Part shown: positions 48,270 through 57,134 of the stretch, one piece after another | Position numbering within the stretch: the first letter of the stretch is position 1 | How the letters are laid out: the number at the start of each line of letters is the position of its first letter | Assembly: GCF_002929845.1 (NCBI RefSeq) | Contig: NZ_PJJS01000035.1 | Span: 1 to 62,685, forward strand | Length of the DNA: 62,685 nucleotides | Reading direction: 5' to 3' | Origin: Cryobacterium sp. M96 | Lineage (GTDB): Bacteria; Actinomycetota; Actinomycetes; Actinomycetales; Microbacteriaceae | The notes under the pieces: generated by a model | Databases searched by the model: none | The model's input: only the letters and a program-made list of their open reading frames with translations | What the model was told of the DNA's origin: nothing | Made by a program: the position numbers and the translations under genes

Positions 48270-49532
48270 TCAGAACAGGGTGTCGCCGATGTAGCCGTCC
48301 GTTGCGCATCCCGGCGGAATCGCGAACACCGCGGAACCGATCGGGGTGGTCCACTGGTTGAGCAGGTCGAGGGTGTCGAGGCGCTGCTGGATGGGCACGA
48401 ACTGCGCGTCGACATCCGCCTGGAAAGACGCGAACAGCAGTCCGGAGTTGGAGACGCCGGAACCCTGAGGCGCGTCGTCATAATTGTAGCCGCGGCGGTG
48501 GATGCGCTGGGACCGGTCCTCCGACCGGGCGCGACGCAGGTGGGAGTACTCGGGGATGACCGGGAACCCGAGCGCGTTCGTCGCCGTGAAGTCGGGCTCG
48601 TCGCGCTCCTTCGTGCCCGTGAGCGGCGCCCCGACGGCGAGAGTGCGTCCGACCGCGGACTCGCGGCCCGAGCGGTCGAGCCCGTCCCACGTGTCGAGGT
48701 TCATGCTGATCCGGCGCAGGACGAGGCTGGTTCCACCCACCAGCCAGCCGGGACCGGAGGCCGTGCCCCAGACCAGGGCATTGAAGTCGGCCGTTCCGGC
48801 GGCCGGGTTCGCGGTGCCGTCCACCTGGCCGAACAGGTTGCGCATGGTGGTGCCGGGCTTCTCCGAACCGGCTGCTCGGCGGAAGCCGGACTGAACCCAC
48901 CGCACCGACGCGAAGGAGCGCAGGTCCTTCAGAAGCATCCGGGTGGCATGGGCGACCGTCATCGGGTCGTCGGCGGCGATCTGCAGCAGCAGGTCACCGT
49001 CGTTCCACTCCGGCTGGAGCCGGTCGATCGTGAATGCGGGCAGGGGCCTCAGCCAGCCGGGAGCCTCTCCCCCGGCGACGGCGACGAGGCCGGGCCCGAA
49101 GCCGAAGGTGACCGTCAGCCGGGCCGGCACGACGGCCAGCTCGGGTTCCGAGTCGGCCAGGGCGCCCCCGCCCTGGGTGAGCCGGGCGGCATCGTCGGTC
49201 AGGATGCGCATCATCCGCCGCAGCGCGGCCCGGTCGATCTGCGCGGGCAGGTTGAGCGCCACGAACGTGACCCGGGCCTGCGGGTCGGTGTCCACCCCGG
49301 CCTGGTGCACCCCGAAGAAGGGAACGGCGTCGGTGCCGCGAAAGAGCGGTACCGATGGAGCCGCAGAGCCGCCGATCCCGGCCTTGGCCACGAGGTCGAT
49401 GCCCATGGCTCCGGCCGCACCGATCCCGGCGGCGGCACCACCCAGAAGAAGGTGGCGCCGGCTGAGCCGGCGGCCCGACTGCACGGACGATTCGGGCGGT
49501 CCACTCCGTTCATTCTCTGTGAGGGAACTCAC
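48270..49532 (-). CDS. Dyp-type heme peroxidase with Tat signal (EfeB-like)
   Basis: The 420-residue protein has an N-terminal twin-arginine signal (LSRRHLLLGGAAAGIGAAGAMG), so it is exported folded. The DyP motif GQVDGTANP (GxxDG) lies in the middle, and an EYSHLRRARS region carries the likely proximal heme His. It resembles EfeB deferrochelatase/peroxidase. Its ATG overlaps the PCuAC stop, so it is the last gene of a copper-related operon. EfeU/EfeO partners are not present here. Confidence 0.9.
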   Translation of the reverse strand: MSSLTENERSGPPESSVQSGRRLSRRHLLLGGAAAGIGAAGAMGIDLVAKAGIGGSAAPSVPLFRGTDAVPFFGVHQAGVDTDPQARVTFVALNLPAQIDRAALRRMMRILTDDAARLTQGGGALADSEPELAVVPARLTVTFGFGPGLVAVAGGEAPGWLRPLPAFTIDRLQPEWNDGDLLLQIAADDPMTVAHATRMLLKDLRSFASVRWVQSGFRRAAGSEKPGTTMRNLFGQVDGTANPAAGTADFNALVWGTASGPGWLVGGTSLVLRRISMNLDTWDGLDRSGRESAVGRTLAVGAPLTGTKERDEPDFTATNALGFPVIPEYSHLRRARSEDRSQRIHRRGYNYDDAPQGSGVSNSGLLFASFQADVDAQFVPIQQRLDTLDLLNQWTTPIGSAVFAIPPGCATDGYIGDTLF

Positions 49533-50074
49533 TGGCTGTCGGTATCCATGTCCATTTCGGTGTCGCCCTCGTATGTTTCGTTGGCCCCGGTGTAGTCCTT
49601 CACCGGGGCTGAGAAGTCCAGGCTCGACCCGTCGGCGAGGTCGAGGGTGAAGGCGGCCGCATCGCCGGCGGCGAGCGGGCCGGTGAGCCCCATCAGCATG
49701 ATGTGGCGGCCGCCAGGGATGAGTTCGATGGAGCCGCCGGCCGGCACCACGAAGCCATCCGGATTCTCCTGCATGACCATGTCGCCGGCGTCGTTGGCCA
49801 CGGTTTCGTGAAGTTCGATCATCGAGGCTGCGGATGTCTCGGCTGAGACGACCGTGATGTCGTCGGGTCCGGAGTTCTCGAGCAGGCCGAAGGCGCCGGT
49901 CATGCCGGACTCGCTCGCCTTGACCCAGGCATCCGTCATGGCCAGGGTGTCGGCCGAGGTGGCGCTGTCGGTCGTCGCCGCGGGTGCCTCGGTCGCGCCG
50001 GCGCAGCCCGAGAGGGCCAGCATCAGAGCGGCGGCGGCAACGACGAATCGGGTGGGAACGGTGTTGAGCTTCAT
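49529..50074 (-). CDS. PCu(A)C-family copper chaperone lipoprotein
   Basis: The 181-residue protein has lipobox LMLALSGC near residue 24 and the cupredoxin-like PCu(A)C domain with the copper-binding H-M ligands (MIELHETV, MVMQENPDG, GGRHIMLMGL). It delivers Cu(I) to the cytochrome oxidase CuA or related centres in family knowledge. The ATG was placed at 50074, preceded by a good ribosome site. It lies between CopC and the DyP gene. Confidence 0.9.
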   Translation of the reverse strand: MKLNTVPTRFVVAAAALMLALSGCAGATEAPAATTDSATSADTLAMTDAWVKASESGMTGAFGLLENSGPDDITVVSAETSAASMIELHETVANDAGDMVMQENPDGFVVPAGGSIELIPGGRHIMLMGLTGPLAAGDAAAFTLDLADGSSLDFSAPVKDYTGANETYEGDTEMDMDTDSQ

Positions 50075-50127
50075 GAGGGGTTCTCCTGGTCTGGTGCGTT
50101 GGGTGCTCGGGAAACGATGCGGCGTGT

Positions 50128-50172
50128 CAGGTGCTTCAGGTGCTTCAGGTGCTTCAAGTGCTTCAGGTGCTT
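50128..50172. repeat. 9-bp tandem repeat (five units)
   Basis: Four units of CAGGTGCTT and one CAAGTGCTT lie in tandem between the CopC-like stop and the PCuAC ribosome site. On the gene strand each unit reads (TGA)AGCACC, so the array repeats the CopC stop codon in frame five further times. It is a slippage-type minisatellite in the leader of the chaperone gene. Confidence 0.9.
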
Positions 50173-50765
50173 CACGGGTTGCCGCGGCGCCTGGCTCGCC
50201 AGGCAATGAACAGGGCGACGGCGGCCAGTCCACCGAAGGCACCGAAGAGCCCCACCGCGACCACCGAGAGTCCCGTTCCGTCGGCGGGCTCTTCCGAGGC
50301 GGCGGATGTCGCGTCGCCGGACGGGTCCGGCGCCGCGGTTGCACCCGCAGTCGACTGTGATCGAGGCTGGGCCGCGGCGCCCACGGTGAAGGCGAAGGCG
50401 CCAGAGACCGGGTGACCGTCGGCGGACACGACCCGCCAGCGCACGTCGTAGGCACCGTCGGGCAGGTCGGCCGCCACCGGCTGGGTGGCCTGCGGCCCGT
50501 CGAGCCGCATGTCGCCCTCTGCCCAGTTCTTCTCCTCGGTATCGACAACCATGACGATGGCGCCGACCTCGAGGATGTCGTCCGTGAACGTGATGGCGAT
50601 CTCGGCGGGAGCGAGGTCGACGTTCGCACCGTCGGCCGGCACGGTCAACGCCACCTGGTCGTGGGCGTCGGCCGCCGGAGCCACCGGGCTGAATATGGAC
50701 AGAGCGATCACGGCCAGGGTCAGGAAAACGGCGGCTGCCGGGCGTCGCGGTTGGGCAGAAATCAT
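50172..50765 (-). CDS. CopC-domain protein with C-terminal membrane anchor
   Basis: The 197-residue protein has a signal sequence ending near AADAHDQ, whose His fits the N-terminal copper ligand of CopC. The domain continues with VPADGANVDLAPAEI, and a second ligand lies in VSADGHPVSGAF. A Ser/Ala/Pro linker precedes a C-terminal TM helix and RARRRGNP. ATG 50765 has GGAG 7 bases upstream. It is probably part of a copper operon with the membrane protein upstream and PCuAC and DyP downstream. Confidence 0.87.
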   Translation of the reverse strand: MISAQPRRPAAAVFLTLAVIALSIFSPVAPAADAHDQVALTVPADGANVDLAPAEIAITFTDDILEVGAIVMVVDTEEKNWAEGDMRLDGPQATQPVAADLPDGAYDVRWRVVSADGHPVSGAFAFTVGAAAQPRSQSTAGATAAPDPSGDATSAASEEPADGTGLSVVAVGLFGAFGGLAAVALFIAWRARRRGNP

Positions 50766-50972
50766 TGAAATCTCCGATTCGTGGAGGGAAGAGATGGGGC
50801 GGTGCGACGGCAGATTCACCGGGCACAGACGTGCCGGTGGCCGGGTGCGCAGACGCCGTCGACCTCACCGAGGTCGAACGGAATCACTCGGGCCAGGTGT
50901 CAGCGGGTCAGCGGGTCGCGCGCAGGGTGCAGCGCATCGGGATCAGAGCGCACGAGTGAGAAGGTCAGAGCC

Positions 50973-51584
50973 TCACGGTGCCAGGGCGCGCGGGGGCGGA
51001 CCGCGGCGTAGCGCACTGGAGAGCAGCACGCCGAGATCGGCAGGAACGAAGACCCGGCGGAAAGCAGGGCGCAGCGTCGCCGCATCCGTTCCGATCTGCG
51101 CCGGAGCGAGGCGTTCGATCAGGACCGCGATGAGACGGATCGTCGTCTCCTCGAGCAGCGCCCAGAACGTCTTCTCGCCGCGGTACAGGGCGGCGATGGT
51201 GACGAGGGCGGCCAAGGCGTGTGCCACCCACATCCAGCCACCAGGCAGGGCGCCGACCGCGTGCATCAGGTGGGGGGTCGCGTCCGCCAGGGTGACGGCT
51301 CCGTGATGGGAGGTGCTCGTCATCGTCGTGCTCGAGGCCCCGCCGAGGCCGAACAGAACGTGCAGCAGAAGCTGGCTGACCCCGACGGAGAGGGAGAGAC
51401 GCAATAGCGACAAGCTTGTGCCGGCCAACAGTACGGACGCTATCCCCGCGAAGGCGAGGGCCAGACCCACGCTGAGCCAGCCGGGAGCGTTGCCGCCGCC
51501 GGCGATGTGCGAGAGGGCGGCGACGAAGACGGCGACGGATGCGGTCAGCCATCCGCGACCGAATCGCGCCCACCTGCTCGTCAT
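50973..51584 (-). CDS. Hypothetical multi-TM membrane protein of the copper operon
   Basis: The 203-residue protein has about five hydrophobic segments in its first 145 residues, with several histidines at segment ends (SHIAGGGN, STSHHGAV, HLMHAVG). The C-terminal 50 residues are cytoplasmic and basic. It lies 207 bp upstream of CopC on the same strand. A link to copper handling rests on its neighbours only. Confidence 0.68.
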   Translation of the reverse strand: MTSRWARFGRGWLTASVAVFVAALSHIAGGGNAPGWLSVGLALAFAGIASVLLAGTSLSLLRLSLSVGVSQLLLHVLFGLGGASSTTMTSTSHHGAVTLADATPHLMHAVGALPGGWMWVAHALAALVTIAALYRGEKTFWALLEETTIRLIAVLIERLAPAQIGTDAATLRPAFRRVFVPADLGVLLSSALRRGPPPRALAP

Positions 51585-51687
51585 GGCCCTCCCTCGCACC
51601 GGAACCGCCCCGATCGGGATCAGGGTCGGATCCCTGACTGAACCCTACCGCCCTGACCTGTGCGCCGGGGCCGGGCGGGCACCGAAC

Positions 51688-53061
51688 TCAGAGCGCGTTG
51701 ACCGCGCCGAGCACCTTCGTCAGAGAGTCCTTGGCGTCGCCGAACAGCAGCGTCGTCTTCGGGTCGTAGAGCAGCTCGTTCTCGATGCCGGCGAAACCGG
51801 GACGCATCGACCGTTTGAGGAACACCACCTGCCGGGCATCACCGACGTCGAGGATCGGCATGCCGTAGATCGGCGAGCCGGGCGACGTCTTCGCGGCCGG
51901 GTTGACCACGTCGTTGGCGCCGACGACGAGGGCGACATCCGTGTTCTTGAACTCGGGGTTGACCTCGGCCATCTCCTTGAGCGCCTCATAGGGCACATTC
52001 GCCTCGGCGAGAAGCACGTTCATGTGCCCGGGCATGCGCCCGGCCACCGGGTGGATGGCGAAGACGACCTCGATGCCGCGCGCCTCGAGGGTGGTGGCGA
52101 GTTCGGCGATGGTGTGCTGGCCCTGCGCCACGGCGAGGCCGTAGCCGGGCACGATGACCACGCGCTGGGCGTAGTTGAGCAGCACCGCGACGTCTTCCGC
52201 ATTGGAGCTGCGCACGGGCCGGTCGCTCTGGGCGGTCGACCCGGCGGTGGAACCGCCCTTGAACGCCCCGAACAGGATTCCGTTCACGCCGCGACCCATG
52301 GCGGATGCCATCGCCCGGGTCAGGATCGTGCCGCTGGCGCCCACGAGGGTGCCGGCCACCACAAGGAGCAGGTTGCCGAGAACGATGCCGGAGGCCGCGA
52401 CGGCCAGTCCGGTGAAGGCGTTGAGCAGGGAAATCACGATCGGCACGTCGGCCCCGCCGACGGGGAGCACGAGCAGTGCCCCGACGAGCAGTCCCAGCAC
52501 GAGCAGACCGATAGCCCAACCGGCCGCACCGGTGGCGACGACAAAGCCTCCGGCCACAAGGGCGGCCAGCACGATGCCGCCCATCACGATCGCGAGGCCC
52601 GGGAAGATGAGAGGCCTGGAGCTGATCAGACCCTGCAGCTTGCCGACGGTGACCGCGGAGCCGGAGAACGAGACGGCGCCGATGAGCATCGTGAAGACCA
52701 CGGCCACCTTGCTCCACGGGCTGTCGGTGCTGCCGAGCTCCAGCATGGCGACCAGTGCCGCGGCACCGCCGCCGACGCCGTTGAACAGCGCGACGAGCTG
52801 GGGCATCTGCGTCATCTCCACGCGCCGCGAGATGGGGGCGGCGATCGCCGACCCCACCGCGATGGCGATGAGGATGGCCGGGATGTTCTCGATCCGGGCG
52901 GAGAGGAAGACGGTGATCACGGCCAGCAGCGCGCCGGCGGCCCCGATCAGGTTGCCGCGGCGGGCGGTCTTCGGCGAGGAGAGCCCGCGCAGGGCCAAGA
53001 TGAAACAGACCGCGGCGATCAGGTAGAGCAGGCTGGTCCACTCGGGGCTGAGCAGGCTCAT
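51688..53061 (-). CDS. pntB: NAD(P) transhydrogenase beta subunit (PntB)
   Basis: The 457-residue subunit has about nine membrane segments followed by the soluble NADP(H)-binding domain III: VVIVPGYGLAVAQGQ, AIHPVAGRMPGHMNVLLAEA, GANDVVNPAAK and a C-terminal FGDAKDSLTKV. It couples proton flow to NADPH formation. The start at 53061 overlaps pntAb (ATGA). The frame is open upstream but belongs to leader/pntAb sequence. Confidence 0.95.
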   Translation of the reverse strand: MSLLSPEWTSLLYLIAAVCFILALRGLSSPKTARRGNLIGAAGALLAVITVFLSARIENIPAILIAIAVGSAIAAPISRRVEMTQMPQLVALFNGVGGGAAALVAMLELGSTDSPWSKVAVVFTMLIGAVSFSGSAVTVGKLQGLISSRPLIFPGLAIVMGGIVLAALVAGGFVVATGAAGWAIGLLVLGLLVGALLVLPVGGADVPIVISLLNAFTGLAVAASGIVLGNLLLVVAGTLVGASGTILTRAMASAMGRGVNGILFGAFKGGSTAGSTAQSDRPVRSSNAEDVAVLLNYAQRVVIVPGYGLAVAQGQHTIAELATTLEARGIEVVFAIHPVAGRMPGHMNVLLAEANVPYEALKEMAEVNPEFKNTDVALVVGANDVVNPAAKTSPGSPIYGMPILDVGDARQVVFLKRSMRPGFAGIENELLYDPKTTLLFGDAKDSLTKVLGAVNAL

Positions 53062-53381
53062 TTCGTCGCGTCCTTCGGATCGGTCTTCGGGCCGGCGCCG
53101 GCCGGTTTGCGGGGGGCGAACATTTTGAGCATCCGGTCGGTCACGACGAAGCCACCGACGAGATTCGCGGTGGCCATCACCACGGCGAGCAGGGCGACCG
53201 CGAGCAGCCACGGCTCCAGGGTCTGCCCGGCGACGATGATGGCTCCGATCAGGATGATGCCGTGGATGGCGTTCGCCCCGCTCATCAGTGGGGTGTGCAG
53301 GGTGCTCGAGACCTTCGAGACGACCTCGAAGCCGACGAAAACCGCCAGCACGACGACGGTCAGCAGGGTGATTGGATCCAT
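53058..53381 (-). CDS. pntAb: NAD(P) transhydrogenase alpha subunit, membrane part (PntAb)
   Basis: The 107-residue protein has three hydrophobic segments with the conserved FEVVSKVSSTLHTPLMSGANAIHGI and VGGFVVTDRML. It is the split C-terminal membrane part of PntA. Single-base overlap with pntAa and 4-bp overlap with pntB make a compact operon. Splitting of PntA into two polypeptides is common in actinobacteria. Confidence 0.94.
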   Translation of the reverse strand: MDPITLLTVVVLAVFVGFEVVSKVSSTLHTPLMSGANAIHGIILIGAIIVAGQTLEPWLLAVALLAVVMATANLVGGFVVTDRMLKMFAPRKPAGAGPKTDPKDATK

Positions 53382-54538
53382 CAGTGTTCTCCTGTCGCGG
53401 CGGCGGCCACGGCGGCGGCCGTGGGTTCGTGCCGGATGGTGCCGTCATGCGTCAGGCAGGCCCCGGCGACGACCTCGTCCGTGAAGTCGGGCGTCACCGT
53501 GCCGTCGACGGTCATCAAAGCGAGCAGGTTGGCCACGTTCTTGGCGAAAAGCCGCGAGGCGTCCGCCGGCATCGTGGAGGGGGCGTCCTTCATGCCCACG
53601 AGCGTGACGGAGCCGTCACCGACCTGGGTGGGCACCAGGGTGTCCACACCGGCGAGAACACCCTCGACGTTCCCGCCGGTCTCGGCGGCCAGGTCGATCA
53701 CGACCGAGCCTGGACGCATCGCGGCCACCATCTCGTGCGTGACGAGCAGCGGGGCCGCGCGACCGGGGATGGCCGCCGTGGTGATCATGACGTCGGCTGC
53801 GGCCACGTAGGGTGCAAGCAGTTCGCGCTGGCGCACGGCACGGTCTACGCTCAGCTCCCGGGCGTAGCCACCCGTACCCTCGACGGCGTCCAGGTCGAGG
53901 TCGACGAAGGTGCCACCCATGGAGGTGACCTCATCGGCCGAGGCCGGGCGCACGTCGTAGGCCGAGACCCGGGCACCAAGGCGCTTGGCCGTGGCGATTG
54001 CCTGCAGTCCGGCCACGCCGGCCCCGAGCACGAGCACTCGAGCCGGCGGAATCGTACCGGCCGCGGTCATGTAGAGCGGGAAGAAGCGGGGGAATCGGAT
54101 GGCCGCCTCGAGCACTACGCGATAGCCGGAGACCAGCGATTGGCTAGTGAGCGCGTCCATCGACTGGGCGCGCGAGATGCGCGGAACCAGCTCGAGGGCA
54201 AAGGCCGTCGCGCCGGCCGCGGCCAGGGCGGCGACGGTGGCCAGCTCGGAGGCCGGCGACGCCAGGCCGACCGTAATCGTGCCGGGGCGGAGAGCAGCCG
54301 CGAACTCCGGGGCGAGGGGGCGCACGTGGCAGTAGACATCGAGGTCGCCCGGGGTGAGGTGCGGCACAACGGCGGCACCGGCATCCGTGTAGGCGGCGTC
54401 GCCGTGACCGGAAGGGGCGCCCGCACCGGACTCAACCAGGACCTCGAGTCCAAGGGTTGTGAGCTGGGTCACTGTCTCGGGGGTCGCCGCGACGCGGCGC
54501 TCACCCTGCAGGCGTTCTCGTCCGATGCCGACTCTCAC
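53381..54538 (-). CDS. pntAa: NAD(P) transhydrogenase alpha subunit, soluble part (PntAa)
   Basis: The 385-residue protein has the alanine-dehydrogenase/PNT fold: GIGRERLQGERRVAATPETV at the start, the NAD-binding GAGVAGLQAIATAKRLGARV near residue 175 and DLAAETGGNVEG. The start is GTG 54538 with AAGGAG upstream; the longer frame to 54697 includes the promoter region. It binds NAD(H) and forms domain I of the transhydrogenase with pntAb and pntB. Confidence 0.94.
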   Translation of the reverse strand: MRVGIGRERLQGERRVAATPETVTQLTTLGLEVLVESGAGAPSGHGDAAYTDAGAAVVPHLTPGDLDVYCHVRPLAPEFAAALRPGTITVGLASPASELATVAALAAAGATAFALELVPRISRAQSMDALTSQSLVSGYRVVLEAAIRFPRFFPLYMTAAGTIPPARVLVLGAGVAGLQAIATAKRLGARVSAYDVRPASADEVTSMGGTFVDLDLDAVEGTGGYARELSVDRAVRQRELLAPYVAAADVMITTAAIPGRAAPLLVTHEMVAAMRPGSVVIDLAAETGGNVEGVLAGVDTLVPTQVGDGSVTLVGMKDAPSTMPADASRLFAKNVANLLALMTVDGTVTPDFTDEVVAGACLTHDGTIRHEPTAAAVAAAATGEH

Positions 54539-54838
54539 GCGCGTCTCCTTCGTGGCGAACGGCCACGAGCGAGAACGGACCGATCCGAACGCTTGCACGG
54601 CACTTTCGTCCCCGTTCGTAGCGTAGTGGGATTCGCGTGCCCCCGGAGAATATGACCGCGTTGCGGCGGGTGTGTAGGTTCCTGACTCAGTTGTCATTGG
54701 CTACTGCCGAAATCACGGCGAATTCTGTGCACCTGTCACCGCGCCAAGCCCCGTCTACCTGTCACTATCCTCGACCGTGTCTCAACCTTGTCCTGCAGGT
54801 GGTCAAGGGGTGAGATCACCCGGCAATACCCTTATGGC

Positions 54839-55012
54839 ATGTCAGCAGTTGAGGAAATTCCGAGCATCGTGGCTTCAATCACAGCCGCCGTCGCGATAGG
54901 CGTCTCAGTCAGTGGCGCCTTCATGCCGAACGTCGGTCTAGGTCGAATTGAACGACTCACGTCTGCGATTGAGAAGCTCTCTGGTCCAGACCAAGCGCCC
55001 TCAGCGAAGTGA
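54839..55012 (+). CDS. Small hydrophobic hypothetical protein
   Basis: This 57-residue protein has one hydrophobic helix (about 6-26) and ends GPDQAPSAK. It overlaps the next gene by 4 bp (GTGA). Upstream are two direct repeats of ACCTGTCAC (54732-54740 and 54758-54766) that could be an operator. It is AT-richer than the pnt operon and marks the start of the accessory region. No family is recognised. Confidence 0.5.
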   Translation: MSAVEEIPSIVASITAAVAIGVSVSGAFMPNVGLGRIERLTSAIEKLSGPDQAPSAK

Positions 55013-55395
55013 GATCGCAGCTGATCAGAAACTATGTCAAAGCATCTTCTTCATGGACATTAACTGCTGACCGGATTCAAGTTGGCGTGCTAACGGCCGG
55101 TGGAACTCTGATGTTCGTTTCGCTGGGCGCGAGCTTCATCGCGGCTGCGTCAACTTCACCGGGATCGGAGGACCAGTCGAGCGCCTGGTGGATCCCTGGC
55201 TATGTCATTGGCCTGGGCACGGTGGTTGTCAACTCAATCATCTTGTTGTGTCGGAGAGCTCGTGCCAAGAAGGATCCGGAAGGACACACAACTCGATCCA
55301 TCGTGACCGTTCCACAGCCGCCAGTCGGCACACCGGCTAATGCAACATCCACTGCAGCAGAAACTTGTAAGAAGCTAGACCCGCTGCATCGTTAG
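55009..55395 (+). CDS. Small two-TM hypothetical membrane protein
   Basis: The 128-residue protein starts with GTG inside the previous stop and has two hydrophobic segments (about 27-47 and 63-82) with a hydrophilic tail. The pair with the preceding gene is translationally coupled, as in small two-component membrane modules such as toxin/immunity or phage-exclusion pairs, but no family is recognised. Base composition is lower in GC than the core genes. Confidence 0.55.
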   Translation: MRSQLIRNYVKASSSWTLTADRIQVGVLTAGGTLMFVSLGASFIAAASTSPGSEDQSSAWWIPGYVIGLGTVVVNSIILLCRRARAKKDPEGHTTRSIVTVPQPPVGTPANATSTAAETCKKLDPLHR

Positions 55396-55428
55396 CGCTT
55401 GGACGCTCCATGCCTGCTACGAAATGCG

Positions 55429-55824
55429 TCATCTCTCGATGCCAGAATCGAGAGTGGCGCGTGTCACGACCAACTTTTCGGCGGAAGGCGAGTCCACCCG
55501 TGAGTCCGAAGCACGAAGTTGAACTGGTATGAGCCTCGCGCCGCCTCTTGGACGCGTTTGGATGCCTTCCCGACGGAGTCTACGGAGGACAGCACTCGGG
55601 CTCATCCCGAGGATCGCTGCAATTTCCCGGGCGGACTCACCCTGGTCGACGTATTGCCGCACGGGAAACTCCCGTGAAATGTCTTTCGGGCGACGACCAC
55701 AAGGAGGTGGCTGGATTCCATGTTCCTTAAATTGGCGAGAAAGCGTGGTTCTTCCGAATCCGGCGTCCTGTGCAATCCGGGTAAGAGTGTTCCCGGCGGC
55801 GGTCTCTGCGACGAAAGCACTCAC
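55429..55824 (-). CDS. HTH protein with two helix-turn-helix segments
   Basis: The 131-residue protein carries NTLTRIAQDAGFGRTTLSRQFKEHG near residue 12 and ESAREIAAILGMSPSAVLRRLRREG near residue 63, two homeodomain/Hin-like HTH units. This is the pattern of the DNA-binding part of a recombinase or transposase, or a small transcription factor. The start is GTG. It could be an orphan piece of a mobile element given the neighbours. Confidence 0.6.
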   Translation of the reverse strand: MSAFVAETAAGNTLTRIAQDAGFGRTTLSRQFKEHGIQPPPCGRRPKDISREFPVRQYVDQGESAREIAAILGMSPSAVLRRLRREGIQTRPRGGARLIPVQLRASDSRVDSPSAEKLVVTRATLDSGIER

Positions 55825-55929
55825 CGTGAAAACTTCCCTCGCTGCGAGGTTACGGTGCCAATTCGAAGGGCGTTATTTCGGATCTCTGAAGCCGACGGCC
55901 GGTGGTTCGAGTATCAAGCCCAATACCGT

Positions 55930-56553
55930 TCATTTAAGCGGTTGAGTGGCGATTTCTGGCTCGTGGAGGGGTTGTGGCCAGTGCGCGTGGTGGAAGCGTT
56001 TGGCGGGCCATTTTGAGACCTTGCGTTTGATGACGCGAGGGTTTGAACGCCGTCGTCGCGCGGGGTTCAGCCGTCGGATCAGGGCGCGTACCGCATGGCG
56101 CCAGACCGCTTTGGCGTAGTCAGGGCGCGGAGGGGAAAAAAGCGCCCTGAGCCACGGAACGGCGGGCGATGCGGAGTGCGGCGATGAGGGAGACCCGGTC
56201 AGGGTCGCGGTGAGCATGCTGGGCGGCCTCGACCATGAGGGTGCGGATCGCGTAGTGGCAACAGAGGTGCCCCCAGATTTCCTGCTTGACCAGGTCGAGG
56301 AATTTGGACCGCATCACCATGCGCGGACCGCGTTGGTGAGACTTCAGCTCGTCGAACACGGACTCGATCTCCCACCGTTCGGAATACACGGTCGCGAGTT
56401 CTTCCGCGGAGGCCTCGGCCGGATCAAGGATCGTGGTCAGCAGCCGGTAGGCGTCAGGGTTGTCGCGTCCGTCGTCGATCGTGTAGCCCACGACCCGCAC
56501 GGTCAGTGGTGGTGTCGATTGCCGCCCCGGGCCCGAGGTCGGGATGATCGTGG
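55930..56553 (-). pseudogene. IS4-type transposase, C-terminal fragment with a frameshift
   Basis: The fragment includes the YSERWEIESVFDELK motif (Y-2-R-3-E-6-K, with the third acidic residue of the DDE triad) and ends in PQPLHEPEIATQPLK. The N-terminal DDE part is missing. A one-base shift in a T-run of the coding strand (about 56135-56141) separates the two frames. The upstream edge at 56553 joins resolvase sequence. No inverted repeat ends were identified. Confidence 0.8.
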
Positions 56554-56771
56554 TCTCGGCCGAGCCGGTCCAGCTTCCGAACCAGGAGCGTGTCACCATG
56601 ACGCAGCGCCTTCAGGCAGGCCGCCAGGTGTGGCCGTCCGTCCTTCTTGCCGGATACCCGGTCCTCGTAGAGATCCCCTGCAGGGACGCCGGCAGCCAGG
56701 AGTGCGTCTCGTTGTAGATCAGTGCTCTGCGAACCATCAGCTTTTGACACGCGCATGCATCCGACGTGCAT
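56554..56771 (-). pseudogene. Serine resolvase N-terminal fragment
   Basis: About 70 codons of a small serine recombinase are present: MRVSKADGSQSTDLQRD with the catalytic serine, EDRVSGKKDGRPHLAACLKALRHGDTL and VRKLDRLGRD. After GRD the frame runs into transposase sequence, so the rest of the catalytic and HTH domains is lost. The residue before MRVS is Cys instead of the usual Tyr. It is a remnant of a Tn3-type or IS607-type element. Confidence 0.8.
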
Positions 56772-57134
56772 GCTCGACCCCTGTCATCTAAACGTTCGAT
56801 TACGTGACATCACGTCCGTATCGCCCAGAAACCCGAAATTTGTCACATAATCCGCCAGGCATTTCACGTGTTGCAAAGGATCAGCGCGCAAGCCAAATTG
56901 ACGAGAATTACTAATATCCTGCGGATGCTGAAACCGAGGCCTGTGAGTCTCAATGGTCAAGGGCGTTGTTTCGGCAGTTATTTGTGACCGATTTCTGAGT
57001 CATCAACCGACTTGACACACCCCATTTGGGTCACATGGATTTTTTGCGTTGCTCTAGGCCCTGTCAGCGGATTCACTCACCACATCCAGGGAGTGCCTTG
57101 TCTACACTCGTCATTCGAGCGTCCGGGACCGCAC
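56772..57134. other. No gene recognised between element remnants
   Basis: This 363-bp stretch is AT-richer than average. It contains no convincing reading frame, no family motif, and no repeat matching the rest of the window. It separates the recombinase remnant from the sigma-factor remnant. Confidence 0.4.

Noticed and set aside
56120..56150. Possible programmed -1 frameshift (T TTT TTC) in the IS4-type transposase
   Set aside because: The slippery heptamer is present in the right phase, but the sense sequence continues in the +1 frame, not -1, so a decay frameshift is more likely.
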